Shown here: positions 33,246 through 44,443 of the stretch, in pieces | Numbering within the stretch: position 1 is the stretch's first letter | Layout of the letters: each line of letters begins with the position of its first letter | Assembly (NCBI RefSeq): GCF_029784165.1 | Contig: NC_073694.1 | Span: forward strand, 164,886,118-164,950,117 | DNA length: 64,000 bases | Source of the DNA: Wyeomyia smithii | Lineage: Eukaryota; Arthropoda; Insecta; Diptera; Culicidae | Direction: 5' to 3' | The notes under the pieces: model-generated | Seen by the model: the letters and a program-made list of their open reading frames with translations, nothing else | Database searches by the model: none | Told to the model about the DNA's origin: nothing | Translations under genes and position numbers: made by a program

Positions 33246-33358
33246 TTCAGTCGCATTTTGTGTTGGTGAAGAAATTTTTGGGGATATGGTGGTTGACGAT
33301 GTTTGAGGGTTGGTGAGTGTTACCTGTAAGTCTTCTTCTTTCTCATCGAAAGGGGTCG

Positions 33359-34129
33359 TTATTTCCGAAAACTCGGTTTGTAAAATTTGTCGGTGCTTTC
33401 CCTTAGTTGTTGTAGGCGGTGTGTTCGTTCACTGGATAACGATGTCCGATGAGACTGCAGGTCTGCTAAAGCGTCATCGCGTGATATTCCCAGTTCTTCA
33501 TGTACGTCCAGGAAAATTTCACGTAGCAGGTTTAAGTCAGTTGGTAGTCCTTCAGCTGCCAGCATCACCGATGCACTAATTTTGGTGATTCCTCGAATGC
33601 ATACCGTTATTGGCTGATCATGCAGGAAAGCAAGGAAAGTTCGTACCGTATCCATAATTTTGTGATCACGCAGCCGTGCTTTCAAATAGCGTTTGTCACC
33701 AGCAGCGGATTGCTCCGTTAGTCTGACAATCGGTGGACGCATAGGATCTAGCAGCGGAGCAGTATTTTCCGGTTCTGACTGTGAAGTAGTGCTCTGTGTT
33801 GTACTTTTTTCAGATCGATACGGGTTGATAGTTTCTCCTTTCCTGAAGTTGATGAGTTTTGGAGCAGAAAGTGCAGCTATCGGATGGTCGGTTGATGAGG
33901 GTGGCCCGGCGAATTGAACTTTTGCTGTGGCTAGTAATTCTTTGTCTGATGCGTTGATGCGTTGATAGTTTCGCGTACCGCTGTGCTGGTTGTTTTGTTT
34001 ACTGGTATGAGTGATTTGTTGTTTTCTTTTTTTACGGTTTCTTTTGGCTTTTTCGGCAGCTTTTTCTTGTAGTCTTCGAGACCGTTGCTTGGCATCATAA
34101 GTGGACCAGTCCTGCTTCCATTGCCATTT
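33359..34129 (-). pseudogene. CR1-type ORF1, downstream part
   Basis: A frame open from about 34129 to 33359 starts directly at the inserted LINE's poly-A junction with WQWKQDWSTYDAKQRSRRL, followed by a lysine/arginine-rich stretch, a Ser/Thr-rich linker, and a helical C-terminal region (MDTVRTFLAFLHDQPITV, LREIFLDVHEELGISRDD, RTHRLQQLRESTDK). I do not recognise a named domain; the position ahead of the endonuclease and the basic, low-complexity composition fit a LINE ORF1 RNA-binding protein. The upstream part is at 35146-35605 on the other side of the insertion. Confidence 0.6.
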
Positions 34130-35142
34130 TTTTTCTTCATCTATAATTTATTTGACACGGCACAAATATAATTCAATGTTAACGGCGCCAATTATATCTG
34201 GTAGCTTACTTTCTAAAGTATCTTAATAACTAAAAGCAAATTTTTTATCCTCGCTGCCGACTACGAGCTGAAACTAAATCTAACTTAAAGCTAGAATGTT
34301 TTGCATTAAAAGCACTGATTTGTTGTTTGATGGTTTTCCATCGCCATAGGTAAGTAGCATATTGAATATGTTCCGCTGCTGGGCCAAGATATTACGGACT
34401 GGCATATTGGGTTGTCTCCCTCGGGGCCTGAGAGTATCGTGCGGGTCTAGTTGCTGTTTCCGGATCCGGGGTCTTAACGTGTTCTTGTCGTTTGGTTGGA
34501 TGTAGGCGGAAGGGAATAGGATTAAACTGGGGCGTGGATGGATTTCAGGAAAACGTATATAAGGGACATGTAGGATAGGTCACGGCTCGCCAAGACATCA
34601 CGAACAGGAACAGCCGGCTGCCTACTTTCGGCCTGCAGGAAAGCTATTAATTTAGACCTGGCGTCACGGTGTACAGGGCATGACCAAACCACATGCTCTA
34701 TGTCGTGATAACCTTCACCACAGGCACAGATACCACTTTCCCCGAGCCCAACGGGTTCGTCGATACTTTGGGGATTATGGAATGTAACCACCTTCCCAAT
34801 TCCCCTCTGGTCCAAGCATGTTCGTATTCTGACGTACAAGTGCGAAAAATTCATTAAAAGCAATTGGTCTTTCATAAATATCACCGTTTGTTGCGCCCAC
34901 CTTAGCCAAAGAGTCCGCTTTCTCATTGCCCGGTATAGAGCAGTGAGAAGGGACCCACGCTAAGGTAATCTGAAACGATTTTTCGGATAAAGCACTCAGA
35001 TGTTCCCCTATTTTCCCCAGAAAATACGGAGAGTGCTTAACATCTTTCATCGATCGGAGAGCCTCAATGGAACTGAGACTGTCCGTAAAAATGAAATAAT
35101 GGTCCGTGGGCATTTTTTCGATAATCCATAGGGTGTACTGAA
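34130..35142 (-). mobile_element. I-type LINE 3' fragment nested in the CR1 ORF1
   Basis: This is a 5'-truncated copy of the same family as the full element at 50022-56471. It carries an RNase H remnant (YFIFTDSLSSIEAL, LAWVPSHCSIPGNEKADSLAKVG), a frameshift at about 34800, the C-terminal zinc-binding motif CACGEGYHDIEHVVWSC, and the same 3' UTR ending in a short poly-A (34134-34127 on the minus strand). It is flanked by a 13 bp target-site duplication, tccattgccattt (34117-34129 and 35143-35155). The insertion splits the CR1-type ORF1. Confidence 0.92.
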
Positions 35143-35145
35143 TCC

Positions 35146-35605
35146 ATTGCCATTTGTTACCCAGAAATCTCCATCCTGGAGATGTATGGTCCACTTTCGG
35201 ATAGAAAGATTTTCCAGCTAGTTCTTACTGAAGATTTTTTTAAGGTTTTGCACTGCATGTGTTGGTCACCTGAAGATTGGAGACAGTCCCTGAGACAAAT
35301 TTCACCTCCTCGAGTATTTCAGTAAGTTTTGAGTCGTTATTTGTATGAGGTTTCAATGACTCAGCCTCTGTGATTGAACTAATATAATTGCTAGTCAGGC
35401 TTGAGAGCCGTTCGTCAAAATATTTATGTATTTTTTGTGGCATCGTTGAAAACGACTCGCTGATGCCGGTCAATGTCGTGTGCAATTTATTGTCACACGA
35501 CTTTATGCGCTGCCCGACCGCACTGCACATGTTTTGATTGCTTTTGTTAATCGCTGACAAAGTTTCTTTGACATCATTAAGCAGGTGCTCAATACTGTCG
35601 AACAA
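35146..35605 (-). pseudogene. CR1-type ORF1, upstream part
   Basis: Frame 35605-35240 reads SIEHLLNDVKETLSAINKSN, then SAVGQRIKSCDNKLHTTLTG and LTEILEEVKFVSGTVSNLQ, which looks like a coiled coil, as found in many LINE ORF1 proteins. After a stop, FYPKVDHTSPGWRFLGNKWQW runs into the nested LINE insertion at 35142. An earlier frame at 35721-35972 (83 codons) may belong to the same ORF1 but is unidentified. Confidence 0.55.
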
Positions 35606-36117
35606 TATAGTCGTTGATGTTCATAATGTCATTATGGCTTTCTCGATTGATACTTAATGGTTCATAATATGTTTTGCGTTGCCATATTTTAAATCGATTT
35701 AAATTTAATTTTACTCAGTTTTATTTGTGTTCTAATTTTTCAATTAGGTCATCACTGATGAAAAAAAACACAGCTTTGAATCTACTTATTTGTCCGAATT
35801 TCCATATTTTTGTCACAGTTGGGATTCCTGTCCCAGCGGTTGAGTAGATAACATTTGGCTTGCTAGAATTCATCCAGTATCGGCAAAATAACACAGCACG
35901 TTTTGGGCGTTCTAACAATGTATAACACATTCGTAGGTTTTCTATCGAGAATCGTGCTGAAAATCGATGCACAACATTTACGATGAAATTTAGTTTGAAT
36001 CATTTAGTGATTTCTTTCCCAAGAAGTGTTATTTTATCGACTACCAACACGGAGTTCAACAACATACGTGATATTTTTAAATTCAGATTTTGCGCACACA
36101 CTAGCCATCATATTCTA

Positions 36118-37171
36118 CACAGTAAAAAAAAATTACATTACTTTAAATGCACATAAATGGAGCATTGGAAACCATGTAATATTCCGTGTGGCATTATATT
36201 CACATGCAAAGTAAATGAATATATTATGAATTTGCATGCATATTCATATTCGAAGCTTTAAGTTTATATCAATTAACGTACAAATTTACATGGCTTAAAA
36301 CGATTCTGTATTGTGCATTATTAACGGTGTGAAATTGTATATATTTTTCACTTTATGTGCTAGAAATCGTTATGTGAGCTTATTTGTATTACACGCAAAA
36401 GTTCAAGCTTTAATCATCCAATGTGTCCTTTCAATTCACACAGAATTTGCTCTGACTTCGCACAACCAATGCGTGATAGGCATAACGCAAAAGTTGTACA
36501 AGGAATACATTGACAGAGATCAAAATCAGAATATGTATCATATACACAAAAAATCGTAATGTCTCGGTAAACTTCGGCTTCGGGCGAACGATCAGTTTCG
36601 AGGCGCTCAAGAAACCGTTTTATACTTTCGCGAGCCAGTGCGTATCAACGGGTCGTACATCCCTAAAAATCGTCAGCAACCGAAACAGCCAATGGCGAGC
36701 CTTGTTGCCGCCGAAGCTATTGACGCTGGTGCCAGCAACGCAGAACCGAATGCATGTGAATGAAACCAGAGTCATAATTAAATACAAAATGTTTTGGACT
36801 AATCTCATGTTTTTGTTTATTGTTAATGATTGAATGATGTTTTCAAACGACCTGATTCATGAAAGTGAATCGATCAGAAAATAATTTCTTCAAAGGAGTC
36901 AGTACCCAACTTATCAGTATTGATTGCTGGTTGCACTGTTTTAACGATGCCAACCTTCTGAACATCGGCTGATGCTTTATAAGTGTAGTTGTTTGGAGCT
37001 GCGCAATACATTCAAAATACGCTAGAGCATCAAATGCGTTATGCCCATCGCACATGCGTTGTACTGGTTCCAATTTTAATCAGTAAATGCGCTTATTTCG
37101 CCCATAAATGATCTGGTTACGCACACTCCAACTTTTGCGTGTAGTTGTAAATTTCATTTTTTGGTACTGTG
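36118..37171. mobile_element. 1.05 kb DNA transposon with TA duplication, ends CACAGTA
   Basis: The left end cacagtaaaaaaaaattaca and the right end (inverted cacagtaccaaaaaatgaaa) form a terminal repeat of about 24 bp. TA flanks both ends (36116-36117 and 37172-37173). Subterminal words 'acacgcaaaagtt' occur in both orientations at about 36393 and 37128. The inner sequence holds a GC-richer patch at 36580-36770 without recognisable protein. Part of the interior (36843-37135) recurs inverted at 58589-59095. Confidence 0.8.
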
Positions 37172-37173
37172 TA

Positions 37174-40100
37174 CGTGACGCTCGTCGCTCTCGGTCATCA
37201 TCGGGACAACCCATCGCTATATGTTTTCACGCATTATGCTTATGCGCTGCCCTGATCATGTGATGTGAAGTGGCAGGTGGTACGTACTAATAGCCACTAG
37301 GAATAAATTAGTCAATATCGGCATATAACAAACCAATAAAATTTGTTCCTGGTGAAGGAAGGTAAGTATTTGCTGAACCCTACTGACAATAGAAAGCGTC
37401 ATCGCTATTATTCAACACTTACTTCAAAACCCACCGATTCTGTACTAAGGAACACATGATCACATGTCGCATAATTTGTAATCTGTTGGAAAATTGCGAT
37501 TTTTCTTGCATTTAGCAATTTCGTGTAAAAAAATCTATCCGCTTTTTTTGCTCCGATCATACTCAAAATCGCAATAGTTGTTATTTATTGAAAAAAATTA
37601 GACGCATATTTTCTTTTGCTTGGTCCTTAGTGCGGTACTTTTTGTCATAAAGTTGCCCTGTAAATTGAATTTTTTCTTATTTTTTTTTCAAAACCTTGTA
37701 AAGTTACAAGGCTGAGCCGTTTAAATGATTTTGAATTTTTCGGATCAAATTGAAGATAAATCATGGCTTTTCAAAAAAAAACATAACTACCCCAAAATTA
37801 TGATACAAACCGTTTTTTCCTGTTTGAGAGGGTTTGAGACCCAGGAAACTCTATCGTTCGATATTTTTTTGGATTGCTCAGAAAATTTTACATACAATGT
37901 CAAGTTTTCGCAAGGGTAGGTACAAAGGTTCACTATTTAGGAGATGGATTTTTTTTATCTCTCCGATCCCAAACACCATGCGTCTCCATAGGAAAAAGCT
38001 ACCAGAAAAGTCACCGTCTTGGGGACTGCTTTCAACTCAGTTCATCCGGAAAGATTGCACACTTTATAAATATAAATTGATTGGAAATGATTGCGTCTGT
38101 TTATTGACAAAAAAACATTCATTCAATTCAATTAGACCCGAAGTGTATGCCAGTATTTATCCATGAACGTGAAACGGTGCGCGGAACACAACCGAAATCA
38201 TATTCGTTTCAACGAAGAATGTCTGCAGGTTAGTGTCATACTCCTTACACAACCGGCCGCTTGATGACGTTCACGTCAGAAAGCGCATCAATAGAGCAAA
38301 GAAAATTTTACTGCTAGTTTATTTACTGTGGTGCGGATTAAATCCGGATTTTATCCAACTATAAAGTTGGACAAATTCAGATATACACACCAGACGAGGG
38401 CAAGCGGAGGGAACGGATACCGAGTTGAAATGAAATGCCATAAAAAGCATTGAAATGAAATGAGCTGGTGCAGATGTCCCGTTAAGAGATTTCATGACCG
38501 CGGTAACATCCCTTGAGCCTTCATTTGCCTGTACGTCGAATTTTGTTTACGATTAATAAAACTTTGCCCTGAGTTGTTTTAACTGCTCTATGAATTCAAA
38601 ATATTTGTCTCGTACTGATGTGCTGAAACGAACGCGACTTGATGTGTTTTCTTTCAGTGGTTTTTTTTTTCTTGGTAAAAACTTTCCACCAGAAGTTTAC
38701 CGCGTTTTGCTCCAGTCCAATTTCTCTTAGCAATTCGGTTTACATTTATGTCGACAGCATTGAAGACTCATCACATTTTCATTTTTCAAACGAACGTGAA
38801 TCCCAATTAATGCCAAAAGGATACCGGAAGATAAATGTAGCGACGAGGGGATCAGCCTTTGAATCACTTAACAGGATGTGAAAGTTTCGGTTGTGTCATC
38901 ATTGAAAATGATTTTCTTTTCTCTACACATAAGTTTCACACTAAGCACCCAAGTTATTGGCGTTGACAACTCTGCTGATATTTGTCTGGTTATTGCTTGC
39001 GAAAAAGAAGTTACAACTCTCATTTTAAAGGGAATTCACAGCATTTCCCCAAGCGTCGGAAAAAAACGGTACACGCCATACCCGCACGATGCCATCATCC
39101 GGAATGGGAAGAGTCGAACGGGAGGAGCGAGGATCTTTAGCGGCTTTGCCCCCTGCTGTTCGGGTGCGTATAAGCGTCCGCCAAATGGCGGATTGAATGT
39201 AAATCATTACGGGAAAGTGCGCCACTTTGTGTTTCCTTTTTTTAACTAGGTCACGCGAAAATTTTCCACCGTCATCAGATGGGTTTTTAAGCAGCATCCC
39301 GATGTTATTGTTGCCGCTTTCGGAGCAAGTATGCTCCGCGTTAGCTGGTGTCTGCTGTGGCCTCAATAACAACGGCAGCTAGCGCTGTGGAATTAGTTGT
39401 TCCGAGAGAGCAAAACCGGGCGAATGAAATCTGCCACTGTGCCCCGGCTGGTACCTGGATATTATGCAGGTAAACAATTCGTGGCAAATAGAATCAGCGA
39501 AAAATTACTGTTACTAGCTGAGCTCAGGGTTACTGCCGGATGCGGTACCTACGTGTTTTTAATTAAGACAACAGGATCCGTAATCCGACATCCTAACTAT
39601 TGTTTGCGATTGATTTACATCTTTTCCTGGAACGCGAGATTTTAATAAAGATTGCAAGATTCACAAGGTAAAATATAAAAAGTAGGATAAATGAAAAGCA
39701 TATAGAAAATAAAAGATATATTTTGCTTGAACTCGACTGAGGAGCTGGCGGCACCCCCTCAGAGTTTATTGAACCTTGTGGGTGGGTAGGCTTCAGGTAC
39801 TAAACTAAATAAAATTGCATACTCCATTTTTCAAAAATATATCGAGAGTATCCTTTGAAAAGAGCTGACATTTTTAAACCTTTTTTTTTCTATTGATCAA
39901 ATAACGATAAAAGATAGAGGAAAGTCGAAAAAGAGAAGGTTCCGTTTTCCGAAATGTTCAAAAAAAATTTCAGTAACTGAATTGTCTATCTAAATAAACA
40001 TAAGTTAAATAAAAATCTGAAATGACTGTTCTCAAATGTCCTTTTTTATTGCTTAGTTTATTTTAGGGTCGATACTTAATCAAAAACATCCTATCAAGAA

Positions 40101-40708
40101 GACTGGCAACTCTGGTTCCCATAAATCTTTACAGGCGTCTAATCAAACAGCGCACTCTATCTATTGAAGGTGGAAACTTGTTATGAAAGTGGTAATGTTT
40201 ACATCAGACATTGTGTGTATTGTAATGTAAATACAACTTCAACTTACAGTTCTGATGTATAACATCAACACGGGGTGATTAAAACTTAATGTTGTTTGCA
40301 ATTTATTTATAACTTGCTTATAACTTGATGTTGCAGAACCAGGTACCCACAAATTAAAATTCTTGAAACTTTCGTAGTTTTCTTCCGATTTTTACAGTTT
40401 TAGCACCAAAAAATTCAGTAAGTAACTTTCAAATATGCGTCATTTGTGGTCTGATAAAAAAAATTTTACCGCAAATGCGGTGTCTCGGCTATATGATTCG
40501 AAACTAAGAATTTTTATAAATATTTGAAACAAATTTCAACAAACTGGACTGGACAGTTTTACACTTATGATTGTTATGGTGATATGCCCCCAAAATAGTC
40601 CTTCCAGAATAGGTTCCACTGGGTTTTTTTTTTTTTGTGTTGGGTATTTTATCACTGCGACCAATTTTTTGATCTTTTGTGACATATGCCCTTTTTAATT
40701 TTGCTAAG
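37174..40708. other. No recognised gene or element
   Basis: Several frames of 60-123 codons are open on the plus strand (for example 38878-39249), but none shows family resemblance or splice context. The patch 39050-39200 is richer in CG dinucleotides than its surroundings, and its minus-strand frame (39025-39372) is open for 115 codons, also unidentified. A small hairpin lies near 38345-38380. Confidence 0.4.
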
Positions 40709-41690
40709 TCAGGATAACGTACCACTATTGGAAGTGGCCGTCATGATATGACCAATAGCATTAGTCCAGTCTGGTATTACACTTCGCATGAAGCGAATAA
40801 CCGTACTGGGAGTTGTTCTCCAGATTTCAGAGGGTTCTAACAGCCCCCTATTGAAGAACTTATGTCTTTTATTAATATTTGCCGGACATCGGCATAACAG
40901 GTGTTCCGAGTCTTCTTTTTCCATGCCACATAAGCGACACGTATCATCTCGAAGTTTTTTCATAAGCTTCAAGTGATAACGGCTCGGACAATGCCCTGTT
41001 ATTAGACCAGTATATGTGCTTAGATCTTTCTTTGAAAGCTCCAGTATTTTGCGAGTCATAGGACCGTTCGGTGTTATAAACCTCTTTGACTGCCTACCAA
41101 TGGAAGTATTTGTCCAGTTGGACTCCACCTTCGAAATTTCCCATGCTTTCAGCTCCATTTTAAGTGAAGAAGCGGATAAGCCACAGAAAGGTTCTGGTCC
41201 TATGTACTGATGAGACGGTCCAAGTCTTGCAAGTTCATCGGCTTTTTCGTTCCCATCGATTCCACAGTGACCAGGAACCCAATATAAATTTACTTGATTA
41301 TTGCAACCCGGTGTTTGAAGTGATTGAGAACACTCCCAAACAAGTTTTGATGTGCATGTTGCAGACTTCAGAGCATTTAAAGCTGCTCGACTGTCGGACA
41401 TGATGCAAATGTTTGAGTGTCTGTATTTCCTGCGTAGGCATATAACAGAACATTCTAGTATAGCTTGGACTTCGGCTTGGAAAACGGTTGGCCATCGACC
41501 CATCGGAATTGATAGATCTTCTCCTGGGCCTGTTACTCCTGCTCCCACTCGATCGTTCATTTTTGAACCATCTGTGTAAAAAACAATTGATCCCGGACGG
41601 AGATCGGGACCCCCGCGTTCCCAAACATCGCGCTCAGGTTTAACTATTTGATATCTTCTTTCAAAGTTGTATCGTATTGATACGAATAGT
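40709..41690 (-). pseudogene. LINE ORF2 C-terminus: RNase H and zinc-binding tail
   Basis: On the minus strand an uninterrupted frame from about 41690 to 40709 encodes RNase H with all four acidic/His positions: FYTDGSK (Asp), VFQAEVQAI (Glu), IMSDSRAAL (Asp), and WVPGHCGIDGNEKADELA (His and Asp). It is followed by LITGHCPSRYHL and a CxxC…HxxxxC tail (CRLCGMEKEDSEHLLCRC). RNase H with this tail is typical of I/R1/LOA-group LINEs. No reverse transcriptase is attached: the frame meets a stop near 41691, and the R1-type element in the opposite orientation begins at about 41937. No damage is seen in this domain, so the fragment looks fairly young. Confidence 0.85.
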
Positions 41691-41936
41691 TTTTAGAATA
41701 TTTAGATGACCTGTTAGGTCACCTTCAAACCTTCACTCTTCTCTGCTTCTAATTGTATAAACTGATGCAGTGGAAGCATAAAGAGTAAAGCTTCCAACAT
41801 CCATCCAACATAGGTATTTTCATGGTGTCCGAAAAGCGGAGAACAACCCAACACGCAATTTCGGGTTCGAAAATGACGACGGCCGGTTTTTAGAAGAAAA
41901 CCAAAAATGACCGAATACCACTAAATAAGGGTATTC

Positions 41937-44190
41937 ATGCCCGATAGGAGCCAGTTATGCAGGCGATGTGGAGGTGCAGGCCATGAAGCAAAGGACTGTG
42001 GGAAGTCTCTTAAGTGTATGGTATGTTCCAGGAAACGAGATGCCAAACATCACGGGCGAAAGGGTGACGCAACTGAACCTGAACCACTGCTTCGCGGCCC
42101 AGCAGCCCCTGAGTCGTTGTCGGATAAGTCCAGTATGGCGGCAATATGTACAACGAGCAAGTTCCCGGTTCAGGAGGTTGTTTCAACCTCAGAAAAAGGG
42201 TACGTAGTTGCCAAGGTGAACGGAGTGTTCTACTGCAGTTGCTATGCTCCGCCACGTTGGTCTTCCGAAAGGTTAACCCAGATGGTCAACCTGTTATCCA
42301 TGGAGCTAACGAGCCAAACGCTGTTGGTGGTGGCGGGCGACTTCAACGCTCGGGCTGTTGAAAAGGGAAGTCGCTTAATGAACCACAAGGGTTAGATCTT
42401 GTTGGAGGCTTTGACAGAACCAACGTTGGGAACAAAAGTACATACAGCAGAAATGGTGCAGAGTCGATCATCGACGTGACGTTCTCCAGCCCAGGACTGA
42501 TCAAGAACTGGAAGGTAGACGATGGCTACACTAATCGCGACCACCAGCCGGTCTGGTATAGTGTAGACAACAACGAGAGGCGGCAAGCGACGGGTTGAGC
42601 CAACACTCCAACCGTCCGCGGGTGGAAGACATCGCATTTCGATGCCGAGATATTCGAAGAGGCAATGAGAAGAAAGCGCGACGGGGCAGTTGGCTCCGCC
42701 CGACTGCTGACCAACTAGTTGCCATGCTATCGTGGGCGTGTGACGCCACCATGCCTAGGACTCGCCAACCTAGGAATGGGAAGTCACCGGTATACTGGTG
42801 GACGGACGCGATAGCAGACTTTCGCAGTGCGTGCCTCCATGCAAGACGAAAGACGCAGCGTGCGCAAAACGAAGAAGAAAGGACAGAGCGCCGCGCAGCA
42901 TTCGGTTCTGCAAGATCGATGCTAAAGAGTGCGATAAAGGCTAGCTAGAGAGCCTGCTTTGATAAGCTATGTGCGAGTGCCAATACGAATCCGTGGGGTG
43001 ACGCCTATCGACGCCTGACGATCGTAATGGCCCAGACTAAAGGCGCGCTGGCGCCTGCAGAGCGATCACCAGCGATGCTGGAGCGAGGGACACTTTCCGC
43101 GCCACGAACCAACCCCTTGATCTCCGGCGGTCGAGTATCACGTCCGACGTTCCGTATCTCAGACGTATCTCAGACATAGACCAGGGATGGTCAGCCAGCC
43201 TGCCGAACATGCAATCCGTGAGCGACGACAGCCGTGTCGAGGTTGAAAAGTAGACAAGGGTTACGAATGAGAAACTCATCGTGATCACCAAATCCTTAAA
43301 GGTGAGCAAGGCACCGGGACCGGATGGTATCCCTAACCTGGCCATCAGGCTGGCGATAAAAACGGCCCCCGAGCTGTTCAGGGCAGTCATGCAGAGGTGC
43401 CTGGATGACTGTCTCTTTCCGGACAGGTGGAAGCGGCAGAAACTGGTCTTACTGTCGAAGGCTGTGAAACCGCCAGGGGACCCATCGGCATATAGGCCCA
43501 TCTGCCTGCTGGACACTGCGGGCAAGAGGCTTGAGAGGATTATCCTCAACCGGATGGTGAGGCACACGGAGGTTGTACACGGTCTGGCAAGTAACCAGTT
43601 CGGCTTCCGGAAGGGCAGGATCAAGACAGTGGAGGTAGCACTCCAGCACTAGAGAAGAGAAATACGCTATTGCACAATCGTCACGCTCGACGTGAAGAAT
43701 GCGTTCAATAGCGCCAGTTGGGACTTCATAGCCCTCGCGCTCAGGAGCTGTTCAAGATTCTGGAAAATTACTCCCAGAATCGAGTACTTGTTTACAACAC
43801 GGAGGAGGGTCAGAAGTGCGTCAACGCAGGAGCTCCGCAAGATTCTCTCCTGGGTCCGGTGTTGTGGAATGTCATTAAAAAACAGGGTGTTGAAACTCAA
43901 GTTCCCTGTAGGGGTTGTGATCGTCGGCTTTGCAGACGACATAACGCTAGAGGTCTACGGCGAGTCGATCGAAGAGGTCGAGTAGACGGCCGTGCACTGT
44001 ATACGCAAGGTCGAGGACTGGTTGCGCTCCAGAAAACTGGAGCTAGCGCATCATAAGATGGAGGTCACGGTTCGTCCATACTTAAGTATGGTGGGCCAGA
44101 GCGCTAGGTGCGGCCGCCTCCCAGATTGTCCTGGAGCTGCAACGTGTGTGGCGGGTCAACCATTAACACGCCAGTGGTAGCTAACTACTA
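41937..44190 (+). pseudogene. R1-type ORF1 tail and ORF2, degenerate
   Basis: In order: two gag zinc knuckles (CRRCGGAGHEAKDC and CMVCSRKRDAKHHG…); endonuclease (GYVVAKVNGVFYCSCYAPPRW, LLVVAGDFNARAV), broken by a TAG at 42395; a long damaged linker; then RT with SKAPGPDGIPNLAIR, DPSAYRPICLLDTAGK, NQFGFRKGR, motif A TLDVKNAFNSASWD and, in another frame, motif C VGFADDITLEVYGES. Motif B (AGAPQDSLLGPVLWN) is altered from GVPQGS. Frames shift repeatedly after 43650. The LINE endonuclease/RT identity is certain; R1 type is inferred from the knuckle pattern, the FADDIT motif and the lack of RNase H. Confidence 0.85.
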
Positions 44191-44443
44191 GTCTCCAGGT
44201 AGTTAACTAGGAGGTTATAAGAGTTAAGAGGGTGCATCACGGCACAAAAGCCACTCCTCGATATAATACTTAACCGCCGTTCCGGGAAGACCAGGGCTGG
44301 TGATTGGAGGGGTTTTAGTGGGTTGGGACAGGGATCAGTAGGTGTTTGGGGGAGTGTAACTACCCCAATATCTCTCCCCTAGTCTCATCCCCACACCCTG
44401 AGTTCTCTTCTCAGGTGTCTGTTCGCAGATTTCGCCGCCACCT
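41937..44443 (+). mobile_element. R1-type LINE, 5'-truncated, ending at the satellite
   Basis: The element starts inside ORF1 and runs through ORF2 and a 3' UTR of about 260 bp (44180-44443). That UTR is shared in wording with the R1-type element at 59.2 kb (a 'ccgnnccgggnagaccanggc' word at 44276 and, inverted, near 59215). The 3' UTR ends in cacctag and is followed without a gap by the 11-bp satellite. Frames are broken many times in ORF2. Confidence 0.82.

Larger units (their letters stand above)
29683..35605 (-). mobile_element. CR1-type LINE with two nested insertions
   Basis: Read on the minus strand this is one long element: ORF1 (35605 to about 33359, interrupted), endonuclease (33245-32240), a MITE insertion (32181-31588), reverse transcriptase and C-terminus (31615-29762), and a short 3' tail ending in AAATAAATAAATAAATA (29701-29683), the microsatellite-like tail usual for CR1 elements. 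It is interrupted by an I-type LINE fragment at 34130-35142. Its 5' end is unclear; sequence to 35972 may still belong to it. It has at least two premature stops in ORF2. Confidence 0.8.

Noticed and set aside
33310..33579. Plus-strand frame of 89 codons opposite CR1 ORF1
   Set aside because: It is the antisense shadow of the LINE ORF1 frame.
34775..35194. 139-codon frame with RNase H motifs as a separate gene
   Set aside because: Its first part is CR1 ORF1 and the rest is the nested I-type LINE; the join is an insertion junction with target duplication.
39025..39372. Overlapping open frames on both strands in a CG-richer patch
   Set aside because: Open on both strands at once, no motif, no transmembrane segments that would make it a missing receptor exon.
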